This document shows positions 49,071 to 59,574 of a stretch of DNA of 64,000 nt, piece after piece (the stretch's first letter is position 1; each line of letters opens with the position of its first letter). Position numbers and translations under genes: made by a program. The stretch is from Dryomyza anilis (taxonomy: Eukaryota; Arthropoda; Insecta; Diptera; Dryomyzidae), in assembly GCA_951804985.1 (NCBI GenBank), contig OX638130.1, positions 82,454,583 through 82,518,582 of the forward strand. The letters are read 5' to 3'. The notes under the pieces are model-generated. The model was not told where the DNA came from. It saw only the letters and a program-made list of their open reading frames with translations, and searched no databases.

Positions 49071-49376
49071 TAATAATAATAATAGTTTGGCACTACAGTC
49101 CTATAATAACTTGGCGAGCTCTCTCACCATTTTTGAGCTGTGCGTGTTATATTTGTATTAAAAGTGGTGGGACCTACAGTTTATTGCCGAATCCGAACGG
49201 CGGGTGAGAGCTTTTCATAGGCAATGGTTTTACTCTCGTAGGTTTGCCATTTACTGCCGAGAGGTAGCGCGGTATAGAAAAATTTTCCTATGAAAAGATG
49301 TTGTTAGCCCCAACCCAAGCTTGAATCGGGGACCTTTCGGCTGGCAGTCCAACGCACTAACCACTAAGCTACCGAA
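49071..49376 (-). mobile_element. tRNA-derived SINE, copy 5
   Basis: Minus-strand copy with a (TAA)n tail on the left, body words CCGAATCCGAACGGCGGGTGA, and a B-box region GGCTTGAA-like. The head end is diverged. I see no clear target duplication. Confidence 0.92.
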
Positions 49377-49420
49377 CGCATAATTAACATTATGCATGTA
49401 AAATTGATAAGATTTCATAT

Positions 49421-49874
49421 TGTTACGAAAATTTAGTCTACGGAAAACTGTTCTACGAATTCGTATATATATATATATATAAATTATAACAAATAACTCA
49501 CTAATTCACTTTAATAAACAACTTTACTAATAACAACTGCTACATGTCCATTATTTAACTAGACATTGATCACACACGCGATGTACTCGACCACTTCCCA
49601 ATCACTACTGAAGTGCTGTGCCTCAGATGCGGCGCCCTTATATACTGCATGCATCAGTTCGACACGTTTCGACAAGCTTCGACATGTTTCGATAACCTTC
49701 TACTCGTTTCGTGAATGACGCATGCTATTGGCATCTCATTCGCACTTCATTACGGGAATAGAATAGAAATCCATTTAAGATGGTAGAAGAACGTTAGGAT
49801 ACAAACATAGTGTTAAGTGGAAATCAACTTCTCTCCTTAGTCGTCAGAAACTCATAATGAACCATTTCGCTACA
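49421..49874 (+). mobile_element. LTR fragment, copy 2 of the 57-kb LTR
   Basis: Begins TGTTACGAAAATTTAGTC and matches the LTR at 57052 through TATATACTGCATGCATCAG and the CGACACGTTTCGACAAGCTT region, to about 49748. After that the two differ. It contains a TATA microsatellite at 49464-49482. The matching TCGTAACA end is not seen; the nearest resemblance is CGCTACA at 49868-49874. Confidence 0.65.
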
Positions 49875-50736
49875 AAATGACGAAAAATTAGATGTAAAGA
49901 ATGGAGATGTATCTGTATTTTTACCCAGTTTTCAGATTATTGCTTTTTTTTATTAAAAGAATTATTGAATAAAGGCCAATCAATAAAATGTTTCTTTAAA
50001 ATTTTCAAATCTCATTGATATACGAATAACAATATATCATATTAATTTTACACTTGTACGCGTAAATTTAACACTGTGATCCTGTTATCAATCTGAATTC
50101 GCCCCGTGTTATTTTAACAATATGAAACATGTAAAAAATATCTTGTTAATTTTCAAAATTGTTTTTGTTTTGCGTAGAAAAGTTTGTCATGAATATTTAA
50201 CAAGAGCCGTGTTAAAAAATTGTATGTCAAAGTTTCCTGAGTGTTGGCTGCGATGTATTTGCACGAGTAAAACCGAAAGCAATCATTTGTAGTGCACGCC
50301 GAACCTCGCGCTCACATTCGACTCAGACAAATTAGAAGATTTTGTGTAATACTTATTGGAGATCATGGAGTTTGAAGCTGTTTATCAGAATATTGGATTA
50401 ATATTTGTTTTCGATTGTTTAAAGTTTAATAATAATAAATTTTACTACATGGCTAAATGTGTAACAACAATATATGTTCAATGCAATGCAATGTGTGGAA
50501 TGTGGATTCTGTTTGGAAGCAATAGAACTCTAAATGGGAAACAATTTCGTGTAATCAAGAGTGTTTGCGGCAAAAGACAATACAATTTTTATTGTTTGAT
50601 ACAACTAGTACATGTTTTTGCGAGTAATAATTTAAGCATTTGCTACAAATTATTTAAATTGGTTGTTGCAAGTAATATTCCAAATACTTCAAGTATTTGT
50701 TTGTATTATTGTTTGCACCAAACAAGTTATTTTTTG
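49875..50736. other. AT-rich DNA with one unassigned frame
   Basis: The frame from the ATG at 50365 to 50757 (about 130 codons, +) is rich in Cys, Asn, Ile and Phe (for example NAMCGMWILFGSNRTLNG). It runs into family B copy 4 at its 3' end and has no recognised motif. Probably not a real gene. Confidence 0.25.
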
Positions 50737-51171
50737 GGCTGGATCGGTTCATTGTGACCTGTGACCATTTATATTAAAATACCTCATATAAAATCTACAG
50801 CTCAATTTTACTGTATACGTGCTTAGGTAAACTTTTTTGGTCAAATATATATTGACATCATGCTCAAATACATGATAATAATGTTTTCCGGCAAAAAGAC
50901 TTGTGGTTCACAAAAAAAAAATCGAAATTCGGTACACCTACCCATTTGTAAATATGGGTATCAAATCATTGGAAATTCTTCAGCAATTGAAAGTTTGTAG
51001 TTATTTTCAGGATTCGTATTCTCTGGTGACTTATATACCACTTTGAATGGTAACCACACATATGTGTACGGTATGTATTGTCGGCTTAGACCAACTATAA
51101 TTTTGATAATCCTAACTATCATAAAAACACCTACTTTAAAATTTCCCATGTGATTTAACCTTCCCAACTGG
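50737..51171 (+). mobile_element. Family B element, copy 4 (5' truncated)
   Basis: Begins in mid-element at GGATCGGTTCATTGTGACC and continues through GGTAAACTTTTTTGGTCAAA to TTCCCAACTGG, followed by TTTTT. Confidence 0.82.
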
Positions 51172-51175
51172 TTTT

Positions 51176-51900
51176 TATTTGTTTTAAAATTTTGTTTTTG
51201 CTTTTGCCTTAGTTTGGCTTTTGGTTTTTACTTTTGTTGTTGTGTTTTTGATTTTATTTTGTGAGATGAATGGCAGACTGGTTGATAATGTTCTTATTTT
51301 TGTGTTTTTATTCTTGCTCTTGTGTTTTAGGTTTGGTTTATGAGTGTTTTACTATTGTTGTTTTTGCTTTTATGTTATTCCTTTTGTTTTTTTTTGTTTT
51401 TTATTTTTCTTTTTGATTTTTCTTTAGGTAAAACTTTTGTTTTTGTGTTTTTGCTTTTGTTTTTGCTCTTGTTTTTTGTTTGTCTTTTTTTAAATTTTTA
51501 AATTTTGTTTTTGTTTTTGCTTTAGTTTGGCTTTTGATTTTGCTTTTATTTTGAGAGTTTTTTTATAGTTACACTTTTGGTTTTATGTTTTTGTTGTAAT
51601 TTTTGTATTTATATTTTAATTTTAAGTTTTGCATTTATTTTTGAAAAATTTTGTTTTTTTTTTTTTTTTTTGGTGTTTGCTTTTGTTTTTGTTTTTGCTT
51701 ATTTTTGTTTTTTTGTGTGTGCTTTAGTTTGAGTTTTGGTTTTATGTTTTTGTTTTGTGTTTTTGCTTTTGTTTTTGAATTTTTATTTTTGTGTTTTTAC
51801 TTTTGCTTAAAATGCATTTGTTTTAGTGAGTTTGCTTTTGGTTTTGATTTGTGCTTTTACATTTGTGTTTTGTTTTAATTGTATTTGAGTTTTTTGTTTC
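51176..51900 (-). repeat. GTTTTTGCTTTTG low-complexity tract
   Basis: Same type as the CAAAA tracts at 28.8, 33.8 and 36 kb but on the other strand. The cysteine/phenylalanine frame at 51651-51878 is an artefact. Confidence 0.88.
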
Positions 51901-52083
51901 AGGTTCGTAGCTGGTGTAAGTGCTAAGTTACGTAGTTTTGAAATTTTAAGCTATATAGGAGGTGACACGCCCCTTCGTTCAATCCCGCCCATATATAGCC
52001 TATCATTCCTTCCTGAGCCGTTTAGATAGAGATGCGGAACAAACAACAACCCAACAAATGAACAGATTTATTATATTAATAGG

Positions 52084-52743
52084 ACTAGCTGGACCCGTGC
52101 ACTACTCGTGCCAAGATTTTGTGAATTAAAAGATATGGAGCGATTTTATTAATATAAAAAACATTTTTATTATTTATATCAGGGGCCCGTGTAGTGAGTT
52201 TCATTGTGGTGAGTTTCAATGTGGTGAATTTTATTGTGGTGAGTTTTAGTGTGGTTAGTTTTAGTGTGGTGAATTTTAGTGTGGTGAGTTTAAGTGTAGT
52301 GAATTTTATTGTTGTGTAGTTTAGTGTGTTGAATTTAAGTCTGGTGAATTTTAGTGTGGTCAGTTTAAGTGGGTCAATTTGAATGTGGTGAATTTTAGTG
52401 TGGTGAGTTTTAGAGTGTTGAATTTTAGTGTGGTAAAAATTAGTGTGGTAAGTTGAGTTTTAACCACGCTAAAACTAACCACACTAAAACTTCTACTTGG
52501 AAAAACTCTACGGAGAAGAATTCTACGGGAAAAAAATCTACTGGGAAGAATTCTACGGGGAAGCACAGTCTGAGAAAGAATTGTCTATGAGGAAAGTTGT
52601 TTTATCGGATAATTAGTATGGTTTTCGTTACTACATTTATAAAACCAATAAAAAAACGTCCACAGCGAAGCACGGGTTCCTGATATAAATAATAAAATTG
52701 TTATTAATATTAATAAAATTGCTCAATAACGGGTCCAGCTAGT
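52084..52743. mobile_element. TIR element built around an inverted minisatellite
   Basis: A perfect 14-bp end, ACTAGCTGGACCCG, is inverted at 52730-52743. Behind it both ends share GAGC.ATTTTATTAATAT and TTTTATTATTTATATCAGG, so the TIR is about 100 bp long with small length differences. Between them lies a two-part minisatellite array. The CTAGT end also resembles Helitron 3' ends, but the long TIRs argue for a foldback-type DNA element. No transposase. Confidence 0.8.
52190..52570. repeat. 15-16-bp minisatellites, partly inverted
   Basis: About 17 units of TTTTAGTGTGGTGAA-type run from 52190 to about 52450. They are followed by two units in the opposite orientation (ACCACACTAAAAC). A second array of about five units of TCTACGGGGAAGAAT-type runs to about 52570. 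Confidence 0.88.
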
Positions 52744-52871
52744 AACTTTTATAATTCTAGCTAAATCCCTTACACCAACTATCGAAATTTCTGATTTAGC
52801 CGTCCTTACTTTTTTTATTTTCAAATTTTCTATGTAATGACCAAAAATGTAGTATAAATTCTTGAAGTGTA

Positions 52872-53043
52872 CACAGAAAGTAAATATAGCAACCGATATT
52901 AATTGCATGCATTAATCAGTCCAGCAATGAAATTTAGTAATTTAATAAAAATATTTTCTATTCGTAGTTAAATAAGCAATTGTGTTTGCTAATATGCATA
53001 AATATATATATGATAAATATTCATATTAGCAAACACACTTTCT
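52872..53043. mobile_element. Possible fragment of the CACAGAAA MITE family
   Basis: TA followed by CACAGAAAG and TAAATATAGCAA matches the start of the MITE at 5949. The other end may be GCAAACACACTTTCTG. The interior is shorter and partly unrelated. Confidence 0.45.
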
Positions 53044-53273
53044 GATTTAACAACAAATAGCAAATTGCGATCACAAATTGGATTCCATTGCTCCTGACCA
53101 CAACGTGTTGTATTACAAGTTTTTTTACAATACTACATTCTAACTCTAGGAAGGGTAAATTTAAGTTTTGTATTGGCTGAGCAGATGATCTGATATGTCT
53201 GATATGAAGAATGGATGCGTCGCAATAATTACAAAAAATGCACATAAAAGTTCAACATGATCCATCAAGTTGT

Positions 53274-54325
53274 CTAATGGTGTTGGTGGTGATATATTTT
53301 ATTCCCAGTGTTCATATTATGGGGTTGAATGAATGAAAATTTGTTACGATTTATTCTTGAAGTACAATAGCCCATCGGTAAGTTCTGAATAGAGGGATTC
53401 AAAATTTGTACAAGAATTTTTAAAGCATCTTCCTTAATAAAAAGCTTTGAACATGCCGGACCCTTGGCAAACATCTCCGGCTTGACGTTTAGAAAACGGA
53501 TCTTACATAAAGCTTGTTTTATAAGCTTATGTTTATCGGTTTCTCCGCAACTGTTCGAATCTAACATTTTATTGGCATTGACGTATTTTTCCAGAGCATT
53601 GAAAAGATCCATCTCAGAGTCTATTGTTAAATACTCCTGCTCAAGTATGATAAGCAGTGTACTAAACTGGATGTCATTGAAGCTTGGGTCAGTCAGTACA
53701 GTTTTCGTGTTGTTTTTTATCACCTACATAAGAAAAATCAAATTCAAGTGTTTCTAAAGTGCATAAATACCATCGAATTTACCTCCAAACTTTTTGTCAT
53801 CAGATCCGACTCGTCAAACAGAATCGCAAATTCGTAGACACTGCAGGCATTGGTTGGTTTTAGGAAAACTCCAATTTTTTTGATACACTCTTCTACCAGA
53901 TTCAATATTAAATACTTCTTCGCGGCGTAAAATACCTCGAATACCTTCTCAATGGTGTTGATATTGATCTCGTCAAAATAAATGTACTGCAGCATTGCTT
54001 GAAATGCATCCGGCTGCACGTCTGTCACTTCGATTAAATCGCGTTTCTCCGGCAACTCTCCGTAAAACATACGCTCAAAGACCGGGGAGCCCATTGCCAG
54101 CATAAGTTTGTGGGCTTTGATGACCTTCTTATTGGAATCTGACCCAACTAGGAACTGGCAGTCTGAAAATTTCGCAGTCTGTAGAAGGTGTTGGCTACGT
54201 AGGTTGGCCTTTTGGAAATTATTTTGCCAATCTTTTTCTATTACAATAGGATTTATTTGCTCCTGTACGTGTGCACTGGTGCCCTCCTTATTGGGAGATG
54301 ATACAGATAGGCGCCGCCGAAACAT
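53274..54325 (-). CDS. BTB-BACK domain protein (two exons)
   Basis: Exon 1 is 54325-53783 (181 codons), the intron is 53782-53724 (59 bp, GTAAATT...ATGTAG), and exon 2 is 53723-53274. The joined product is 330 residues in phase 0. BTB/POZ domain at about residues 45-150: SDCQFLVGSD, AHKLMLAMGSPVFERMFYGE, VTDVQPDAFQAMLQYIYFDE. BACK domain at about 155-290, including FNDIQFSTLLIILEQEYL. The pattern is that of the BTBD1/2/3/6 group, which are Cullin-3 adaptors; that role is inferred from the family. Those proteins usually continue into a C-terminal PHR domain; here the frame stops soon after BACK with a His-rich tail. The start is fixed by an in-frame TGA 14 codons upstream. It could be a short paralogue, or the 3' exons may be lost. 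Confidence 0.88.
53724..53782 (-). other. Intron of the BTB-BACK gene
   Basis: 59 bp, donor GAG|GTAAATT, acceptor TTATGTAG|GTG. The length is typical of small fly introns. Phase 0 joining restores the BACK domain reading frame without a stop. Confidence 0.9.
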
Positions 54326-54470
54326 CACGTTGGATGATAATATGGCGAGTGTTACCCCTGCTGTTCATTGTGAAATTATTTTGTTTTATTATTGAATTAT
54401 ATGGCTTCGTCTGGTTCGTTCAATATTAACGCACAAAATAATCGTTGACACGTATTGTCGATCATATATA
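54326..54470 (-). promoter_or_regulatory. Candidate 5' leader and TATA box of the BTB gene
   Basis: TATATATGATC on the minus strand (54470-54460) lies about 140 bp upstream of the start codon, which would put transcription start near 54435. An upstream ATG at 54368 opens a 26-codon frame that overlaps the main start out of frame and could lower translation. Purely sequence-based. Confidence 0.35.
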
Positions 54471-54944
54471 GTATTTCTTTATCTTGAATGATTCATATTA
54501 TTCATTGTGCGCAGTGCTGACAACTGTTTCATAAAATTTAATAAAGATTCTTCAAAACCAACGATTTTCCATTCACTCGCCCAGTAGAAATTATTCTAAG
54601 GTCATAAGGGGAATGTTTTTTTTTAGTTTTTATATAAGTTTCTCATAGATGGTTTCACAAGAACACAATGAATAAGAAAAATAATAAACATATACTCTGA
54701 GAAAGAATTATAAAATCAAGCAAAAACCGTCAAGTAAGGTTGATGAGATTTAATTCATCTAAATATTTTAGGAACTTAGGTTCATTTCATAAAAAAATGT
54801 TCTAAAGTTGAGATATATCTGATACACTAAATGATATACAGGGTGTTTTCCAAAATTTTAAAAATATAATTTTAATTCTACATTTAACAGATAATTATCG
54901 ATTATAATCGATCATAGTTATTAAAAAATATGTAATATTGACAT
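54471..54944. other. AT-rich DNA, no gene seen
   Basis: Nothing recognised upstream of the BTB gene. Confidence 0.5.
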
Positions 54945-55163
54945 TTTCTTTACTTCTATTCACAATAAATTACTAATAAAATGACTATCGTAGATAAAAT
55001 TTACGAATAGTTTCGTAAAATACACAAATAATATTCGTAATTTTATCATAAATTTAAAGTTTTTTCGTGTAATTTACGAAATATTTCGTAGATACATTTC
55101 ACGAATTTCTTCGTCAAATACATGAACGGTTTATGGTATTCTAAGCTGATTTTATTTTGAGTG
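54945..55163 (-). repeat. Family F repeat, copy 2
   Basis: Reverse complement of 27600-27906. On the minus strand it starts CACTCAAAATAAAATC next to TA (55164-55165), which resembles the CAC-starting TIRs of the TA-flanked MITEs. The other end is not resolved. Confidence 0.65.
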
Positions 55164-55191
55164 TATTTAATAAAAAAAAAAAATAGAAAAG

Positions 55192-55529
55192 CTGTAAAAG
55201 TTAGATTACGATTACTTTTGACTACGATTGGGTTATCAAATAATCAAAAAATAATCTAAGAAAAATATAAATAATCTAAAAAAAATAGTCGGATTACTTT
55301 TATTTGATTATTTTCAAATTATAAAAAAAAATACTTTTTTTATTATTTTAAAATAGTTGTGAAAATAATCTAAAAATTACTTTTTGATTATTTTTAATCG
55401 GAATCAAAATTTTTGATTACGACTACTAAAGAATCGTAATTCAAATTTTTGATTACGATTATTTACTGAAGAATCGTAATCAATATTTTTGATAACGACT
55501 CATTAGTAATCGTAATCCAACCTTTACAG
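55192..55529. mobile_element. Small TIR element rich in ATTACGATT
   Basis: 338 bp. The left end CTGTAAAAGTTAGATTACG and right end CGTAATCCAACCTTTACAG form an imperfect TIR of about 25 bp. The interior alternates AATAATC and GATTACGA words that can pair. No target duplication identified. Confidence 0.75.
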
Positions 55530-55799
55530 TTCTGAAAAATAGGTTGTCTTTTATTTATTTACACAAATTGCACTTAATAAATTGGTGTTATAATATAAAG
55601 TACAGAGGTTTAAAAAAGAAGTACTGGTAACCCTAACATAAAAAATAAGTATTCGAGATAAGGTGTTGCATTTTATGCTCACGAACGACATCCATCAGAA
55701 TTGAAGTCAGTTACACAAAAGCGAGAATCCGCTCATTTAGAGTGGTTGAGTGTATTGTGTGTTTTCTGATTACACTTCACTACATGAGTTTTTTCCATA
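55530..55799. other. No gene seen
   Basis: AT-rich, unassigned. Confidence 0.5.
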
Positions 55800-56541
55800 C
55801 TTCATTTCTGTATAAATTAGGGTTGCTGATTTTATCCGCGTACTCAGTTTTTTCTTATCGAATATATAGTTTTTTAATTGCATTATAAATTACAAACACT
55901 ATTTATAATAATTAAATAAAAAATCTTGTAAACATGTTTTTTTTTATTATTATAGTACTTTTGTACGTACAATGGTGACCAAAGTAATAGGACGACCATG
56001 TTTCTATTTTTGAATTTTTAAAAATAGGTTTATTGAAGAACGACAATTTATACATTAATAAATATTAAATTTTGTAATAAATAGTTTCTTAAAAAATTAC
56101 GAAATATGAAAAACCGAGTACGCGGTCAAAATCAGCACCAGCGAGTTATTATGAATACTCGTTTTATATATGGAATTGTCTGATAAATCATTTATTAACA
56201 GAGCTGTGTTACTAGTTGAATATATATCGCAATTTGCAATGAGCTCTGAATAAAATCATATGTGTATACGAACCCACAAAAACATTTTGATATGTCCCTT
56301 TAAAATGGTGTATGTTCATATAAAAACTTAATTATTTGTACATCCAAACATATTGGAGCCAGAATATTTTACAAATCAAACATGTTTTATAAAGACCTAA
56401 ATATAAATATGTTTGGAGATAAATATATTATTGTTTTAGTTCCAAGCTTTTGATATTAATTGAACTGAAAATAAATATTTTTGGAATCAAATACAGAAAA
56501 TACAAATAACATATCCCAAATATATATATTTATTTTAAGTA

Positions 56542-57044
56542 GGAGAACCTGGGGTAAGTGCAAAACTTAACGACCAGCAACTACGCATGTGTCCAATGTC
56601 ACTCTGAATATTCTGCCTAAGAGTATTTGCACCATATTTTCGTATTTTCTTTAAACGATTACTGAGATTTTTATGAATTTAAACTTGTTCTTCATATTTT
56701 TTTTTGCATTACCATTCCTTTTTTATTATCTTATTGTAATGTTAATATATTGTCTTTGTTATGAAAATAACAATACATGAAAAAGAAGGACTAAAATAGC
56801 ATTTTGGTAAACATGTTGAAGTTTCTCACTTTATCCCAACATTTTTTAACAGGTCCAAAATTGAGCTGTTTTGAAAAATGGCTCAAAAATCAATTAAAAG
56901 ACATATAAATGATATTATTTTAATGCAAAAAGATAGATCATGAACCAATCTATGGAAAAGGTCCTTCAAAAGAATTTTTAAAAATATTCAAATATACTTT
57001 TTTGGAAGAAAATCAAAAAGTGTCCCACTTTACCCAGGCTCTCC
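56542..57044 (-). mobile_element. TIR element with end GGAGA.CCTGGG, copy 2
   Basis: Ends GGAGAACCTGGGGTAAGTG and CACTTTACCCAGGCTCTCC, flanked by TA at 56540-56541 and 57045-57046. Copy 1 is at 45740-46143. No open frame. Confidence 0.78.
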
Positions 57045-57051
57045 TACATAT

Positions 57052-57911
57052 TGTTACGAAAATTCAGTCTACGGAAAACTGTTCTACGAGTTCGTATCGC
57101 TGGATTGTGTACAAAATAAAAACACTCTTATGTTTGGTTTACATTATAACAATTAACTTTATTAATTCAGTTTAAAAAACAACTTTACTTTAGCCGCGGT
57201 AGCTCAGTGGTTAGTGCGTTGGACTGCGAGCCGAAAGGTCCCTGGTTCAAGCATGGACTGGGGCTAACAACATCTTTTCATAGAAACATTTTTCTATACC
57301 GCGCTACCTCTCGTCAGTAAATGGCAAACCTACGAGAGTAAAACCATTGCCTATGAAAAAGCTCTCACCCGCCGTTCGGATTCGGCAATAAACTGTAGGT
57401 CCCACCACTTTGAGTACAAATATAACACGCACAGCTCAAAAATGATGAGAGAGCTCGGCCGAAGTTCTATACAGGACTGTAGCGCCAAACTATTATTATT
57501 ATTATAAACAACTTTACTAATAACAAATTCTAACAACTGCTGCATGTCCTCAATTTAACTTGACAATTATCACACGAAATGCCCTCGACCACTTTACAAT
57601 CACTACTGAAGTGCTGTGCCTCAGATGCGCGGCCCTATATACTGCAGGCATCAGTTCGACACGTTTCGACAAGCTTCGACTGGTTTCGAGAACCTTCTAC
57701 TCGTTTCGTGAATGACGCATGCTATTGGCATCTCATTCGCACTCATATGTTTTAATGTGCTGATCTTCCATCACTTTCTCGCACATTGCTCAGTACGCTG
57801 AATGATCTTCCGTCTCTTTCTAACACATTGCTTAGTGCGCTGAATTGTCTTGCGTCTCATTTATTATTGTTGATTGCTTGCACAGTGGAGCAAATTATCT
57901 CTCGTAACAAT
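57052..57911. mobile_element. Solo LTR, interrupted by a SINE
   Basis: Begins TGTTACGAAAATTCAG and ends CTCTCGTAACA, giving TG..CA ends within an 8-bp inverted TGTTACGA. It is flanked by ATAT at 57048-57051 and 57912-57915. Without the SINE it is about 530 bp. A TATATA box lies near 57636. A related fragment lies at 49421. The internal retrotransposon region is absent, as expected after LTR-LTR recombination. The superfamily cannot be set from an LTR alone; a 4-bp duplication is compatible with Gypsy. Confidence 0.82.
57190..57505 (+). mobile_element. tRNA-derived SINE, copy 6
   Basis: Full-length copy with intact A box (TAGCTCAGTGG) and a B box GGTTCAAGCAT. The tail is (TTA)n. It is flanked by a perfect 13-bp duplication AAACAACTTTACT at 57177-57189 and 57506-57518. 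Nested in the solo LTR. Confidence 0.96.
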
Positions 57912-57946
57912 ATGTATAATAGATAGTCAAATATTGAATTAAAACG

Positions 57947-57990
57947 AGTTGGGTAAGTTCGGTCACATGGGACGGACTTTTATAGATGGA
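57947..57990 (-). mobile_element. Family A fragment (copy 7)
   Basis: CGAGTTGGGTAAGTTCGG preceded by TAAAA, followed by GACGGACTTTTATAG, then unrelated DNA. Only the terminal 45 bp of the family remain. Confidence 0.6.
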
Positions 57991-59394
57991 CTTTTATATA
58001 CCTACCTTTAAAAGTTCTTAATTATGCTGATGACTCTCATTCATAAATTATTTGACAGATATTAACTGTCAAATGGTAACTAGTTGGGAAATCTAATTAT
58101 TGGTATTATCCTAAAGCAAAAAATACATTCTTTGTTTACAAGGAAAAATTATTGTTACGTAAATAACGATAAATTTGAGAACTATTGAATGTCTTAATTC
58201 TTCGCATTAAAAAAAAAGGAAATACTACTATTTTGTGTTTGGCACAATATTTTCAGACCCTCAGAATTTAAAATGATTTCGCAAACGTAAGTAGTGACTC
58301 CTAGCTTAAAATATTTCAATAAAAGGTTTTAAACCAAAATCGACGCCGAAAATCCTTATTTCTGTTATTTTATAAAGCTTACTCAACGAATTTTTTTGAA
58401 TAGTGAGTGTCGATATCTTAGAGGATACATGGCGCTACATGGTGTATAATTATGAAAATGAAATATAATTCATTTTTTTTCCTTTAAGTTGTGGCGTCTT
58501 TAATATTAGTTTATTTTAAAAACACTTTGTTAATTTTAACTTTACGTTAATGTTTAAAATATTATTAAGTTTTCATTGAAAAGAAAATTTTATTTTGAAA
58601 TTTTGCTTGTTTAAAATCAAGGATTGAAACCGAAACCTAAACCGATATCCGTTTAAAACCGATTCATTTTGAAAACCGAAACCGTAACCGTAACCGTTAT
58701 ACGAAAATCATATATAAACCAATATCCAAAACCGATATAAACGGTTTCGGTTTTATACCGGTTTTAAAACGGTTTTTAAAAAAAAGCACAAAAACAGACA
58801 GAAAAGAATTATTTTATTCACAAGACATCTTTAAATGTCATTAAATAAAATCTGGGGTTTCCAAAAATAAAAACTTCTGGCTACAAAAATATTCACATGT
58901 TTTCCCAGAAATGTGCCTTTGTTATTTGTTATTCTTAATTCATTTGTGTGCCGGATAAATCGAATTCAACAAAAAAAACACAGGCAACTCCAAGCACAAA
59001 ATAGACAAAGCTATTTGTTTTTATTTTTTCTTCACTACGCTTGGGCTTTTCGTCGTCCGTCGAATCACTTATTTAGCGGCAAATCGTGTACAACTAAAAA
59101 AACTAAGACTAAGATATTTTTAATATATAAACATTTTAACAGTGTACCTAAATTTGATTGCTATTGCTTTTAGTGTTTATGTACATTTTGTGCTTCTGCT
59201 TTGAAAGTGCAGCAACAAGAAAATGAGACCACAGCATCCATGTTTGTTATAGATTTTTTGGCGGGAATTTTTTTTATTTTTTAAATAATATACAGAATAT
59301 ATCATATAGGCATATTTCTGTTTTCTTCAGAGATTAAAAAAACCGTACGTTATACGTACCGTATGTCAAAAGAACACACACACTATCTTGCAGG
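57991..59394. other. Unassigned DNA with a dispersed sequence
   Basis: 58625-58780 is rich in ACCGAAACCG / CGGTTTCGG words. 58950-59240 is the second copy of the sequence flanking the inverted minisatellite at 35.1 kb. No gene recognised. Confidence 0.5.
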
Positions 59395-59574
59395 GTATTT
59401 GCAAGTGTATTTGAAAACTCGGTTCAAAAGTTATTGGCCGATACCGTGTAAACCTATCCATAGACAAATTTTAAATTCATTTATTCGAATTCTGCGAGTG
59501 ATTTCCAATAACACAAAAATATTGACATTTACTGCTCCATTTTTTTTTCTCATTTTGTTATGTAGGGTAATAAC
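59395..59574 (+). repeat. Family H fragment, target of FB2 insertion
   Basis: Matches 40560-40740 (GTAAACCTATCC.TAGA, ATTCGAATTCTGCGAGTGA, CTCATTTTGTTATGTAG). Confidence 0.7.

Larger units (their letters stand above)
55800..57943 (-). repeat. Repeat block R1, copy 2 (inverted relative to copy 1)
   Basis: Continuous homology with the pieces of 45705-49070 read on the opposite strand. It lacks the family B and TA-flanked insertions of copy 1. It carries instead the solo LTR at 57052-57911; beyond the LTR, TAGATAGTCAAATA at 57923-57936 matches the 45.72-kb end of copy 1. Confidence 0.8.

Noticed and set aside
50365..50757. 131-codon frame as a gene
   Set aside because: Its 3' end runs into a family B repeat, the composition is low-complexity and AT-driven, and there is no recognised motif.
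52084..52743. Helitron/Helentron assignment from the CTAGT end
   Set aside because: The element has matching inverted ends of about 100 bp, which favours a TIR or foldback element. Left as unclassified.
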